A stretch of 64,000 nucleotides of DNA, taken from NCBI GenBank assembly GCA_026874595.1, contig CM049306.1, forward strand, positions 11,303,019 through 11,367,018, in the 5' to 3' direction. Below the pieces are notes generated by a model. The model saw only the letters and a program-made list of their open reading frames with translations. It was not told where the DNA came from and did not search any database. Both the position numbers and the translations under genes were made by a program. The DNA comes from Sipunculus nudus (taxonomy: Eukaryota > Annelida > Sipuncula > Golfingiida > Sipunculidae). Shown here in pieces: positions 1-10,920 of the stretch; position 1 is the first letter of the stretch; the number at the start of each line of letters is the position of its first letter.

Positions 1-750
1 AAAATGACCTTTTTCCGACTGGCCACCAGATGTCCCAGTTGAATATTTTAAGATTTTTTTGTTAGGGGGGGACACATGAGGATATAGGGAATATGAACAG
101 CCTGCGTGCAATGGGATCAGCAAATTTTGGCGTAATTTTATAGAAGGTTCCATGAATTATCTTTATCTAAATAAACATTAGATATCAGAATAGGCCCCTG
201 CAAAAATTTGTATGGAAGTTTACCCGATGCCTCCATTGTGGTGACACTTTGTGCAAATTAAGCTAATATAGTGTGGGATAACTTTGCTCGTTACTAGTCC
301 CCTAAGCCAGTATAAATGGTCATACCTGCTCAATTTTTCAATGACAATAGGATAATACAAACCTTTTGGTAACAAATTCATTAATTGTATATCAGTCTAG
401 CAGAGGTGTATCAGAATTTAGTAATATAGCATAGTCTGAAGGAGAAAGCTGTTCCATTGTGACTGCATTTCTGTTTGCACTATTTGCTAGTTATGAATAT
501 ACTTTTACCAGGGCCCTTGTGTATAATTTTGCTGCTTCCCTCTACTTTCCATACTTTTATGTGTAACTGTTACACAGAATATAGACAAAAAGCTTAAGTT
601 TGTAATTTGCACATAGCCATTTTTATATGTTAATATGTTGAAATATAAATCTAAACAAATATTCCTTTATATATAACAATATACTTCAGACCAAATATTT
701 TCTTGGATATGAACCAATAATGAATGTATATCCTGAGCATATCAATAGGT
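1..750. other. AT-rich non-coding sequence
   Basis: No reading frame, repeat array or RNA fold is recognisable here. The composition is AT-rich with ordinary short homopolymers. Confidence 0.5.
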
Positions 751-751
751 A

Positions 752-1060
752 CGGTAAAGGTAAAGTCTGCTGGGCTTTTACAACTGAGCCTAATGGCTCA
801 TCAGGCCGGAGCTTATCCCAGTTTCTGTAGCATGAGGCGACTTAGGAGTTAGACTCCTCTTGGATGGGATGCTAGTCCATCGCAGGTTACCTTCCCAGTA
901 TCTACTGGTACCCATTTCTACTGTTGGGTGGACAGAGGCACACTTGCCTAAGGGACCTTGCCTAAGGGTCTTGGCACAGTGGGGGTCTGACAGGGATTCG
1001 AAATCACGACCTCTCGATCATGAGCCTGGCACCTTAACCATTACACCACCGCCCCCAGCA
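752..1060 (-). mobile_element. tRNA-derived SINE
   Basis: Read on the minus strand, the segment from about 1058 down to 985 has a tRNA-like head. It has an A-box-like GTGGTGTAATGG followed, at the usual spacing, by a B-box-like TTTCGAATCCC, as in RNA polymerase III promoters. The downstream body (about 980-752) contains a core with TGGTACCCATTT-like and ACTCCTCTTGGATG-like blocks. No protein is encoded; the short ORF on the other strand is incidental. Exact ends and target duplications were not resolved. Confidence 0.65.
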
Positions 1061-1494
1061 TATCAATAAGGAAACTATAATTCCAGTTGTATTTCCCATT
1101 CCTATGCTAGCTTTACATTCACAAGTTTTATTCATCTGTTTAAACTGGATGCACCTCTGACACACCTGAACAGTAAATTATCTGAACCTAGCTTGCTCAG
1201 GGTAGATAATCAAGTATATAGGGGCAGGTAAGTCGCTTTCTGGCTGGCCAATTTACCTGAACAGAAGACCTAGAAAACAGCTTTAAGATGTATAAATGTA
1301 GAGGACATATCTCTTGACTTTTATCTTATCCAACAACTCATGCCTGTGGCAATACTTAAAGATAAACATATGTATTCAAATCTTCTGGGGCATAAAAACA
1401 CAAATTTGTCAACATTAGGTATTTTATGTTTTTTTTTGGTAGGTAACCACCTCCATTTTTTAATGCTTACTTATATATATTACTACATCTGCAG

Positions 1495-1775
1495 GGTTCC
1501 ATTCTGGACTACATGACAGGGGCTTCTTACTGGTTACCCTGTTGCGGGTCCTGGTTTTTCGTCATCCCAATTGCTGGTTCATGACACTGAGGAACCCCCA
1601 AAAGGCGCACTCATTTGTGAGTGAAACATGACTGTTGGGGGCAGTCTCCTCATTAAACCTGCAAAGCGCTCATCCCGGGTGGCGGCCGGCCGCCTTGGCC
1701 ATGATTCGAACTCACAATCTTTTTGGCTTTGAGTCCTGCGCCCTACCCCTGAGCCACATAACCTGGTTAGGTATT
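1495..1775 (-). mobile_element. Second tRNA-derived SINE-like element
   Basis: On the minus strand, about 1766-1695 reads as a tRNA-like head: GTGGCTCAGGGGTAGG (A box), then GAGTTCGAATCATGG (B box). A non-tRNA body extends to about 1500. Its sequence differs from the SINE at 752-1060, so it belongs to another family. Confidence 0.6.
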
Positions 1776-1940
1776 TGTTCATGTAAACAACAGAGAAATT
1801 TTAAATATGATGACAGAAATTATTCCATGGAAGAAGCTAGTGTTTTGGAACTTATATAAGTTTTCAATCAATTAAAATTATTATTCTTTTAACCACAATG
1901 TGAATAATTAAGAGGTTCATGTCTGTCATGATGTTTATGG

Positions 1941-3413
1941 TATGAGACCGTGAGGTAACCACACAGGTGTCCTTCAGGTATGAGACCATGAGGTAACCAC
2001 ACAGGTGTCCTTCAGGTATGAGACCTTGAGGTGACCACACAGGTGTCCTTTAGGTATGAGACCGTGAGGTAACCACACAGGTGTCCTTCAGGTATGAGAC
2101 CATGAGGTGACCACACAGGTGTCCTTTAGGTACGAGACCTTGAGGTGACCACACAGGTGTCCTTTAGGCATGAGACCTTGAGGTGACCACACAGGTGTCC
2201 TTCAGGTATGAGACCTTGAGGTAACCACACAGGTGTCCTTCAGGTATGAGACCAGGAGGTAACCACACAGGTGTCCTTCAGGTATGAGACCATGAGGTAA
2301 CCACACAGGTGTCCTTCAGGTAAGAGACCATGAGGTAACCAAAAAGGTGTCCTTCAGGTATGAGACCATGAGGTAACCAAAAAGGTGTCCTTCAGGTATG
2401 AGACCATGAGGTAACCACACAGGTGTCCTTCAGGTAAGAGACCATGAGGTAACCAAAAAGGTGTCCCTCAGGTATGAGACCATGAGGTAACCAAAAAGGT
2501 GTCCTTCAGGTATGAGACCATGAGGTAACCAAAAAGGTGTCCTTCAGGTATGAGACCATGAGGTAACCACACAGGAATCCTTCAGGTATGAGACCATGAG
2601 GAAACCACACAGGAATCCTTCAGGGATATGACCGTGAAGTAACCACACAGGTGTCCTTCAGGTATATGACCATGAAGTAACCACACAGGTGTCCTTCAGG
2701 TATGAGACCATAAGGTAATCAAAAAGGTGTCCTTCAAGTATGAGACCATGAGGAAACCACACAGGAATCCTTCAGGTATATGACCGTGAAGTAACCACAC
2801 AGGTGTCCTTCAGGTATATAACCGTGAAGTAACCACACAGGTGTCCTTCAGGTATGAGACCATAAGGTAATCAAAAAGGTGTCCTTCAAGTATGAGACCA
2901 AGAGGAAACCACACAGGAATCCTTCAGGTATATAACCGTGAAGTAACCACACAGGTGTCCTTCAGGTATGAGACCATTAGGTAATCAAAAAGGTGTCCTT
3001 CAAGTATGAGACCATGAGGAAACCACACAGGAATCCTTCAGGTATATAACCCTAAAGTAACCACACAGGTGTCCTTCAGGTATGAGACCATAAGGTAATC
3101 AAAAAGGTGTCCTTCAAGTTTTAGACCATGAGGAAACCACACAGGAATCCTTTAGGTATATGACCGTGAAGTAACCACACAGGTGTCCTTCAGGTATATA
3201 ACCGTGAAGTAACCACACAGGTGTCCTTCAGGTATGAGACCATAAGGTAATCAAAAAGGTGTCCTTCAAGTATGAGACCATGAGGAAACCACACAGGAAT
3301 CCTTCAGGTATATGACCGTGAAGTAACCACACAGGTGTCCTTCAGGTATATAACCGTGAAGTAACCACACAGGTGTCCTCCAGGTATTAAACCACAAGGT
3401 AACACACAGGTGC
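1941..3413. repeat. 38-bp minisatellite, about 39 copies
   Basis: The consensus unit runs TATGAGACCATGAGGTAACC followed by ACACAGGTGTCCTTCAGG. Early copies are nearly homogeneous. From about 2570 onward, three unit variants (aggaatcc, gaagtaacc and ataaggtaatc types) recur in a fixed order, giving a higher-order repeat of about 114-150 bp. Each unit junction reads TCCTTCAG/GTATGAG, resembling a 3' splice site joined to a 5' splice site. No continuous reading frame. Confidence 0.95.
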
Positions 3414-3419
3414 CCTAGT

Positions 3420-3897
3420 GTATGAGTTACTACACGTCATAACCATATATGAAATACTTCAGTAAAATATTATCGACATACATTTATATATATAATGAAG
3501 AATGATCACATCTCTTTTCGCCAGTAAGATTTACCTGTCCAAGGGAGCTTCATCCTGTTGCAGGACACACTGCAACAACAAACAGTGTGTACGGAACCAT
3601 AACTCTTTTCTTATTTTACACAGTACTTGCAAAATACTGCACCGACATATTCAAAAGATTAAAATTTATCCATTGCTGCCAGTTTTTTTCTTCATATTTG
3701 AGTGTTTTGTGGCAATTCATCAGAGGTACCCAAAACACCGGTGTTTTGGGTGTACAGTCACTAATAAACAAATAATTAAATATAGGGCCGTAACCTTATT
3801 ATTTTGCCAGTAAGTATTTAGCTTTTGAAAACCTAACAGTAGCCTTCACTAATAAAACAAGTTATTTTAATAAAGATAGGACTCAATTAACAGTTGT
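3420..3897. other. Non-coding sequence
   Basis: Nothing supportable. Two overlapping short plus-strand ORFs lack homology and sit in AT-rich sequence. Confidence 0.4.
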
Positions 3898-4113
3898 CAG
3901 AAGCAGATCCGGGGGGGGGGGGGTCCAGGGGGTCGGGATCCCCCCCTTTTTCACCTTAAGCAACCTTTTTTAAGGGGTTTTAGACGTAATTTTGCTGCCT
4001 GGACCCCCCCCCCCCCCTTTTCCAGACGTGATGACCTATTTTCTAGGATTTTCATTAGTCCTCCTGAGTTGGACCCCCCCCCCCCCTTTTCCTAAATCCT
4101 GGATCCGCCCCTG
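3898..4113. mobile_element. Poly-G/C TIR element (MITE), copy 1
   Basis: The element opens CAGAAGCAGATCCGGG and closes with TCCTGGATCCGCCCCTG, imperfect inverted ends. GTTGT flanks both sides. Internally it has a run of G, then GGTCGGGATCC and two long C runs. A second copy lies at 21287-21486 and a shorter relative near 21604-21668. Non-coding and non-autonomous. Confidence 0.7.
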
Positions 4114-5189
4114 GTTGTCATGTTTTATCAATATCTCTAAAATATTGGCATCGTTAAAAAAAAAACAATTCCATGGTAATTTGAACCTAAAGTCTTTATT
4201 CAAGAATTATGAGATAAAAACACAAACAAGCCTAGTAACAGACGTGGGGGCCTGGGTTATGAGACGTTTCCTGTCAGACTGCGTTTACTGTTTGCGCGTG
4301 GGTAAATGGATGTCCTTCTGGTACGGTTATCAAATCTGGTAGTATGAGTTTTGTAACGTTTTAATATTGCTTGTATTAAAATTCCGTCTAATAAACGTTT
4401 TGGATATTCAAAATGTTAAGTGCATGGTAGCAGCTTGACGTCTGCGGTTTAGACTACACTACGCTAGCATTTGTGATTCCCTCCCACGCTTGCCTGGCGC
4501 TCACAAACAGACTACTGACATCAAATACAAATACTTACGTTCCTAACACTTCTTTCAGATCATAATTGCTTTTTATATCTGTCTCTTTATCCATTACCCT
4601 TGTGGGTACGTCCTTCTTTCCCCACAGTGGCATTGTGGCCTGAGAAAACCTACTCCGTGCGCGCTATGAGATGGTAATATCGCCAATACTTCCTACCAAA
4701 ACACAGGTCAGCGCATGACGTCACGCTCATGGCTCCTGGCTCATTAGCATACGTAATTGATTTCATCACCTAGCGGCACGCGTCACAGTTTACATACTCG
4801 CCATGGAAACCAAAGGGATTACAATGTAAAGCTGATTAGCTAACACGGATAAACAAAATTAATCCTACACTCAATATCACTGATTTGCAAGCAGTATGCT
4901 ATGCGAATATGCCCAAGACAGGATCACGCAGCAAGTTCTGTTGATATATTGGTTTATATAAAACGGTTAAACATTGACCAGGTCGCGCCAACCAATAATC
5001 TGTTTCCAAAAATAAATGGAGACAGGCCAGACTCTTCAAGAGATTTCAAAGAATAGCCCGAGCTGAGGCCAGCAGGTCAAATATAGGTACACACAAGTGG
5101 TGGGGAGATGTCCTTTGTATTTTAGTATTCATGTCAGGCTCTCAGTTGCAATATGACCTGGTACTATCGTTCGTGTATAATATTGTAAG
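4114..5189. other. Unique sequence with CRE-like and X-box-like motifs
   Basis: No gene is supportable. A palindromic CRE-like TGACGTCA lies near 4708-4715 and a half X-box CCATGGAAAC near 4802. These could mark a regulatory element, but no adjacent transcription unit is recognisable. Confidence 0.25.
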
Positions 5190-5347
5190 GCTTTCATGTG
5201 GGATATGTCCTGGGTGTATAAATGGTCAGGCTTTTATATGGGATATGTCCTGGGTAAACTGTGGTTAGGCTGTCATGTGGGTTATGTCCTGGGTTCACTC
5301 TATTCTGATCGAGGCTGCATGTTGTATGGAATATTTATGTCCTGGGT

Positions 5348-5723
5348 TAGGGCTGAAAGGAGTACTCGAGCACTCGAGTCCGGATAAGATTTGGACCCGA
5401 GTACTCTTGTATGTACATGCATATATGTATATTACTGCAAATTTTAGGACAGTCTGTAGGATTATTTATCCATTGTCGTAGCCTGGCGTAGGGCTCTAAA
5501 CATATGCTAGTCAAATTAATCGAGGTCTTGTTATGACATATATCTATTCCTTCGTTGCGATAAAGTTAAGCCGTCACTTAGTCGAATTTATGCATATTTT
5601 GCATCTGTAAACAGATGTTCGTTTTATCTTCACAGCATTGCCATGGTAACGAGTACTCGAGTCCGAGTCGGGTAATGCCTATCGGATACTCGAGTCCAAA
5701 ATTTTGTACCCGTTTCAGCCCTA
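5348..5723. mobile_element. hAT-like MITE inside the 45-bp array
   Basis: The element begins TAGGGCTGAAAGG and ends GTTTCAGCCCTA, an inverted pair. It is flanked on both sides by TCCTGGGT (5340-5347 and 5724-5731), a perfect 8-bp target-site duplication typical of hAT transposons. The duplicated 8-mer is part of the 45-bp unit, so the element landed in an existing array. Sub-terminal blocks repeat GTACTCGAG and ACTCGAGTCC. No transposase is encoded. Confidence 0.85.
5637..5650. promoter_or_regulatory. X-box-like RFX motif
   Basis: ATTGCCATGGTAAC matches the imperfect-palindrome X-box recognised by RFX factors, except for the first base. It lies within the hAT-like MITE, so it is probably carried by the element. 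No promoter is evident nearby. Confidence 0.3.
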
Positions 5724-6614
5724 TCCTGGGTACACTTTATACTGATCGAGGCTGTTATGTGGGATATGTCCTGGGTATACTGTGCTGAGGCTGTTATGTG
5801 TGATATGTCCTGGGTACACTCTTTACTGATTGAGGCTATTATATGGGATATGTCCTGGGTACACTCTATACTGATCGAGGCTATTATATATGTCCTTGGT
5901 TTACTGATCGAGGCTGTTATGTGGGATATGTCTTTGGTACACTCTGTACTGATCGAGACTGTTATGTGGGATATGTCCTGCGTACACTCTATACTGATCG
6001 AGGCTGTTATGTGGGATATCTCCTGGGCACAATCTATACTGATCGAGGCTGTTATGTGGGATATATCCTTGATACACACTGTACTGATCGAGGCTGTTAT
6101 GTGGGATATGTCCTGGGTTCAATGTGTAAAGATCGAGGCTGTTATGTGGGATATATCCTTGATACACACTGTACTGATCGAGGCTGTTATGTGGGATATG
6201 TACTTGGGACACTCTATACTGATCGAGGCTGCTATGTGGGATATGTCCTGGGTACACTATATACTGATCGAGGCTGTTATGTGGGATATGTCCTCGGTAC
6301 ACTCTATTCTGATCGAGGCTGTTATGTGGGTTGTCTCCGTGGTATATCAGTACTCAGGCTTTTTTTTGTGAGATATGCCTTGGGTATATCAGTACTTAGG
6401 CTGTCACATGGGATATTATACGTCTTGTATACGGTTATATCAGTACTCGGCCTGTCACTTGGGATATTTCCTGGGAAGATTACAACTCATGTGGTAGTTT
6501 GTCAACTGGAATATGCACTGGGTATATATAATATTCATGCCAGGCTGTTTTTTTTAATATGTATACTGGGTACCCATATTAAGATTATGTCCTGGATATA
6601 TTAGTTAGGCTGTC

Positions 6615-6915
6615 ATATGCCATATGTGTTAAAATATATTAAGGTACTGATGTTAGGATGTTATTTTGAATTAATCTTAGGAATATTGGTCAGGCGTGAA
6701 AACCTGTTGATTTGCCTAAAGGGGAGTTTGGGGTTTTTTTTCGGAAAAAACCCGATTCAACGACATCCACACATTTCCAACAGAACATCAAATCTACAAC
6801 ATCTTAACTCTCGAATGAATTAAACTTGAACGTTGTTTAGTGCAGCCATGTGGATGGAACATTTTGGAAAGTAACAACAGCAGAGTAAAGCTTGGAGTGA
6901 TTATATAATAGTAAA
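6615..6915. other. Non-coding sequence after the 45-bp array
   Basis: Nothing recognisable; the short ORF at 6617-6823 has no features of a real gene. Confidence 0.35.
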
Positions 6916-7032
6916 ATTATTTTATAATTATATTTTATTATATTATATTATATTATATTATATTATATTATATTATATTATATTATATTATATTATATTA
7001 TATTATATTATATTATATTATATTATATTATG
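6916..7032. repeat. (TATTA)n microsatellite
   Basis: A nearly uninterrupted pentanucleotide repeat of about 115 bp. AT-rich derivatives continue to about 7330, past the inserted inverted-repeat element. Confidence 0.95.
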
Positions 7033-7177
7033 TTATAGGCGGCGAAACCGGGGGGGAGGGGGGGGTTATAAAAAGATAGGTATAAAAACATAATAAGTAC
7101 TTTAATAGCCTACTAGGTTACTAGCCTTTAAGTACTAGTGTAATTATACCATGAATATTTGGTTTCGCCGCCTATAA
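7033..7177. mobile_element. 145-bp inverted-repeat element in the TATTA tract
   Basis: TTATAGGCGGCGAAACC at 7033-7049 is matched by its exact reverse complement at 7161-7177. The interior has a G run and GC-richer sequence than the surrounding TATTA repeat. The outermost TTATA/TATAA may be target sequence, which would make the TIR proper GGCGGCGAAACC. Non-coding. Confidence 0.75.
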
Positions 7178-7339
7178 TATTATATATTATTATATCATAT
7201 TATGGTAAATATAATAGAATGTATGATATTATAATATATATTCACCATTATATAATAATTATGAATATAATATATATAATATAATGTAATATAAAATAAT
7301 ATATACATGTATATAAGTTATATGATATTGTATGTTAAC

Positions 7340-8595
7340 ATATTATATCATGTTTTCTAATATTTTTATCCTATAATTACATATTTTTTTTTATAAATTT
7401 GAATATATGAGAAAAAAACACACACAGTTACATTCACACGGTGCGCCAGGAACCATGGGAACTGTCTGTGCGTTATATACCTTACCTGGAATTTGAAGTA
7501 CGTCACAGTGGCCTGTAAATAGCGTGCGTTGGTTATTAACCCGGAGGATTTGTCATGGTACGCTTATTAGATATAACGAGGTATGGGAGAGTTTGCGTGT
7601 ATAAAAATAACATAGTGACGTCATCAAGGGGTCGTCTAGCCCTCAGTGGTGAAGAGACTAATTATCGGTATATTCAAATAATGGGTATATGTTACTTGTT
7701 TGCAAAGAATGTTTGAAGAATGATCCAAGTCAACGGCAAAAATGAAAACCAAATAACCACCATCTTTGCCGACCAAATAGACGAATACCATGGGCTCATT
7801 CATGAGTTCACCATATATAAAATCTACCGATAACCAGGATTTTAATTTTCATATATAATATTTGGGGAAACGACACATTTTGACAAATTTCAGGTATTTT
7901 AATAAATATTTAAAAGCCTTTTGAAAGCCTTCAGATTTAAAACATGCATGTGGCGTTATAGAACCGCATATATGAACGAACCAGCTTACCAACAAACCAC
8001 CAAACATCACATAGACAACCAAATCCGTGGTGTATAGGAAGCAGGGGGCTATATACTGCCTCCCCAATATATATAAGGGGGGGGGGGGCAGAGATGTAAT
8101 TTTGCCCTAAACTTTTGAACAATGATATATTAATTTATATATTCGAATAATAATGATACTTGCTATTAGATTATTATATCTGACCAAAGGTAGACACTTC
8201 AGCTGAGAATTAAAACCATACTTATAATTAACTAAAGTCTAATGAATTTTGTGAAAACACAAAAATTACAATATATCATCCTGGATAATTTTTTCATAAC
8301 GTAACCACCACTCAGATTCTGGCTTCTCAGATCTCTCTTCTGCTCCCCCCCTCTTAAAATACAAAAACAAAAGACAAAACCATCAACACCACCAGAAGGA
8401 ACTTATTTAATTTCCTACACCTTTGCAAACAGAAATTAGAGTACCAGTAGTTAACTTTATTATTAATGACATGTATGTATAAGCAATAAATTGCAAGTTA
8501 AATTTCAGGTTGAACTTTCCATTGATTCTCTAATATAATATTTCCACAGTAAGGTATATATCATATTATATGGTGTTCCCTTGACTTGTTCTCCA
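7340..8595. other. Non-coding sequence with promoter-like motifs
   Basis: No supportable gene. A TATA-like GTATAAAAATA near 7600 is followed by a palindromic CRE-like TGACGTCA near 7617, and an X-box-like GAACCATGGGAAC lies near 7452. No downstream ORF of convincing character follows. Confidence 0.25.
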
Positions 8596-8597
8596 GC

Positions 8598-8693
8598 TAT
8601 CTAGTAGATTGTATGGTTACCGTGTCCTAAAAAAAAAACGGTATCATCTAGTAGACTGTATGGTTACCGTGTCCTAAAAAAAACGGTATCGGC
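8598..8693. repeat. Tandem duplication, about 47-50 bp, two copies
   Basis: A block beginning ATCTAGTAGATTGTATGG and including TTACCGTGTCCTAAAA, an A run and CGGTATC occurs twice in a row. The copies differ by one substitution and the length of the A run. Confidence 0.9.
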
Positions 8694-8731
8694 GAAGATT
8701 ATACATTTCCTTGTACGGAAGAGCAGAAGTC

Positions 8732-8787
8732 CACGTGCATGAATAAAAACCTTCTGCCCACGTGATTAATAACGTTCTGTCCACGTG
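8732..8787. promoter_or_regulatory. Cluster of three CACGTG E-boxes
   Basis: CACGTG occurs at 8732-8737, 8759-8764 and 8782-8787, the last two each preceded by a TTCTG block. CACGTG is the canonical bHLH binding site. The spacing also fits a small degenerate tandem repeat, and no promoter is assigned. Confidence 0.35.
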
Positions 8788-9194
8788 AATATTCAGGTGA
8801 TGTAAGAAAATAAAGAAATCCTTTTATCCTGTGTGCGTCATCTGTTACAAATGTATTTTTTACAGGGTTTCTTGTCATTTTGCTCCCGAGGCAGCGGAAA
8901 ATCTAACGCTTCTAAAAAAGCAACGTTTAGATATAGGTACAGTAGGTCTGTAGGTAAAGCGCTGTGTGAAGAACGTATGCTTGTCATCCGGCAGAGAATA
9001 AATATTCATTTGCAGATTCTACACGCTTGATTTACCGTAGTTTGTACCAGAGGGCGCTGAGATCGCCAGTGCATGGACTCGGCTGCGGGGAGAGGTCGGG
9101 AAGGTTCGGAAATACGAAAATCAAATGCTGCTGGTCCATAACTTAATTTATTATGTTTGGTGTAGTTAAGAAAATTCAGATATGCGGCTAGTAT

Positions 9195-9495
9195 AGATAA
9201 AAAATTTTTTAAAAAGTTGGTTCCCTAGGAACCGTTCGCGGCAATATGATCCCCCATGTCAATTATTATATGATTTTCAGTAGAAATGTAACCATATTTA
9301 GCTTCAGCCGCTCGGACATTTCTTTAAAAAAGAAAAAAATATTAAAAATTTCGATAAAATTTCGTTAAGGATGATGTGTTTTAAATGTTTAGAATTATTA
9401 AAAACAGTTATGTTTTTATGATGTTTCCCCTGGTTCTGTGACATTTTTATTGAAAGAAATAAAATTAAAAAGTAAAAAAAAAAAAAAAAACCAAT
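9195..9495. mobile_element. Truncated copy of the fold-back element family
   Basis: The segment resembles one end of the element at 12821-13301. Shared blocks include a CAGCCGCTCGGACATTTCTTT motif (reverse complement around 13170-13190) and a GGTTCYYWRGRACCGYTCGCG-like end. It closes in an A-rich tract. No coding capacity. Confidence 0.55.
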
Positions 9496-9499
9496 CGCC

Positions 9500-10670
9500 A
9501 TCCCGCATTTATTTCTGTCAACAAAAATGAATGTGCCTGAGAAACAAACTCACAATTTTTGTTTGCACTTTTGTGTCTTACCGGTATACTGCCACCATGA
9601 ACTGCACGATTCAAATAAAATTCTTCTCTTTTATCGGACCTACTTTGTATAATAACTGATAGAAATAATCAGTAATTAATAAAACATCACGAATGTTTCT
9701 GTTTGCATATTATTCTCGTATATGAAAATTTATTTTAAAATATTTCGGTTGGCATGTTTTTTTAAGGTCTCCCTCTCTCACCCGCGGTGTGACCCAAAGC
9801 GCATTTATATCTGTAGTCATTGTATATACATTCCATGCATTTAAAAAGTTTCCAGGGTAAAAGGAGAGCAAAAAAAAATCATATAGCAACATTTAGTCGG
9901 TAAGACGAAACAGGTAATCATCTGGTATGGTTAATAGGTGATCCTGTTAAATCTACAGTAATAATTTATGACCACACTACAAACCAGGCAGCCAAACTGC
10001 TGCAATTTATCGCCATCTGGCGACCAGTTTGAGAACAAATAACGAACGCCGTCTCAGGGATGCCTGTGCAAGGGTTGTCATTAAGTTGTGGTAAACAGGT
10101 GTTAAATAGCCAGGTCAATTAAAGAGATTAAATGATTTTAATTATCTCTTAATATGAAATATACTGATAACCTGGGATATAGTTTTCAAGTAATATGGGT
10201 CACTGATAAAACTTGGACAGGCAAACATTTAATATAAGTACAGTCACTACACTAGTTTTTATTTATTTATATTTTTTCTTCATTCCAAAACAATTTGATG
10301 ATAAATTTCAAAAACTTTTAATGAATAAAAAATGAGTATTTTAAGTTTAAACTATCAAAGGTTGTTTAAATGCTTTACAATTGGGAAGTTCAGAAGTTTA
10401 TAGTAATAGTGTTTATATTTGTGTTATCAAAATTACTAAAGAACGTTTTCTTAAGAAATACAGAAGCTACACGTGATATCATCAAATGAAACGTATTTAA
10501 TATTTGTTCATCAGGATTGGAAAGTTCTGGTAAAATATTTTTGACTTCACGCATTAAAGCACAATTTATTTAAAAAAAATAAAAGCAGAATTTGTAGAGA
10601 CTCCTTTCAAATAAGCCTCATAGGTGCAGTGTTGGTGTTTGTAGGACCTTTATATATTATAAGGCAGATT
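9500..10670. other. AT-rich non-coding sequence
   Basis: No gene or element can be supported. A short motif with GGCGACC near 10017 is isolated. Confidence 0.35.
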
Positions 10671-10671
10671 T

Positions 10672-10920
10672 ATTTTCGAGTCGCTAAATGATTTTGCGAG
10701 TCGTGAAGTGGTCAAGTGCGAGTCGCAAAATGATTTTGCGAGTCGTGAAGTGGTCATTTGCGAGTCTCGTGAAGTGGTCAATTGCGAGTCGCTAAATGAT
10801 TTTGCAAGTCGTGAAGTGGTCATTTGCGAGTCGCTAAATGATTTTGCGAGTCGTGAAGTGTCATTTGCGAGTCGCTAAATGATTTTGCGAGTCGTGAAGT
10901 GGTCATTTGCGAGTCGCAAT
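10672..10920. repeat. 42-bp tandem repeat rich in CGAGTCG
   Basis: About six units alternate GCGAGTCGCTAAATGATTTT with GCGAGTCGTGAAGTGGTCAT. Two units are shortened. Related sequence in the opposite orientation (CGACTCG, ACCACTTCACGAG) is found at 16930-17370. Confidence 0.9.

Larger units (their letters stand above)
5190..6610. repeat. 45-bp minisatellite, interrupted and degenerate at both ends
   Basis: The best units (5724-6340) have the consensus GAGGCTGTTATGTGGGATAT then GTCCTGGGTACACTCTATAC and TGATC. Degenerate units extend left to about 5190 and right to about 6610. Because 45 is divisible by three, several frames on both strands stay open for 130-250 codons with 15-residue periodicity. 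These are consequences of the repeat and show no sign of being genes. A hAT-like MITE splits the array at 5348-5723. Confidence 0.9.

Noticed and set aside
3502-3813. 103-codon plus-strand ORF
   Set aside because: No recognisable domain and an overlapping ORF in another frame; treated as chance.
5757-6604. Overlapping ORFs of 133-253 codons on both strands
   Set aside because: All come from the 45-bp minisatellite, which is open in several frames at once. No gene would require this, and the peptides are pure 15-residue repeats.
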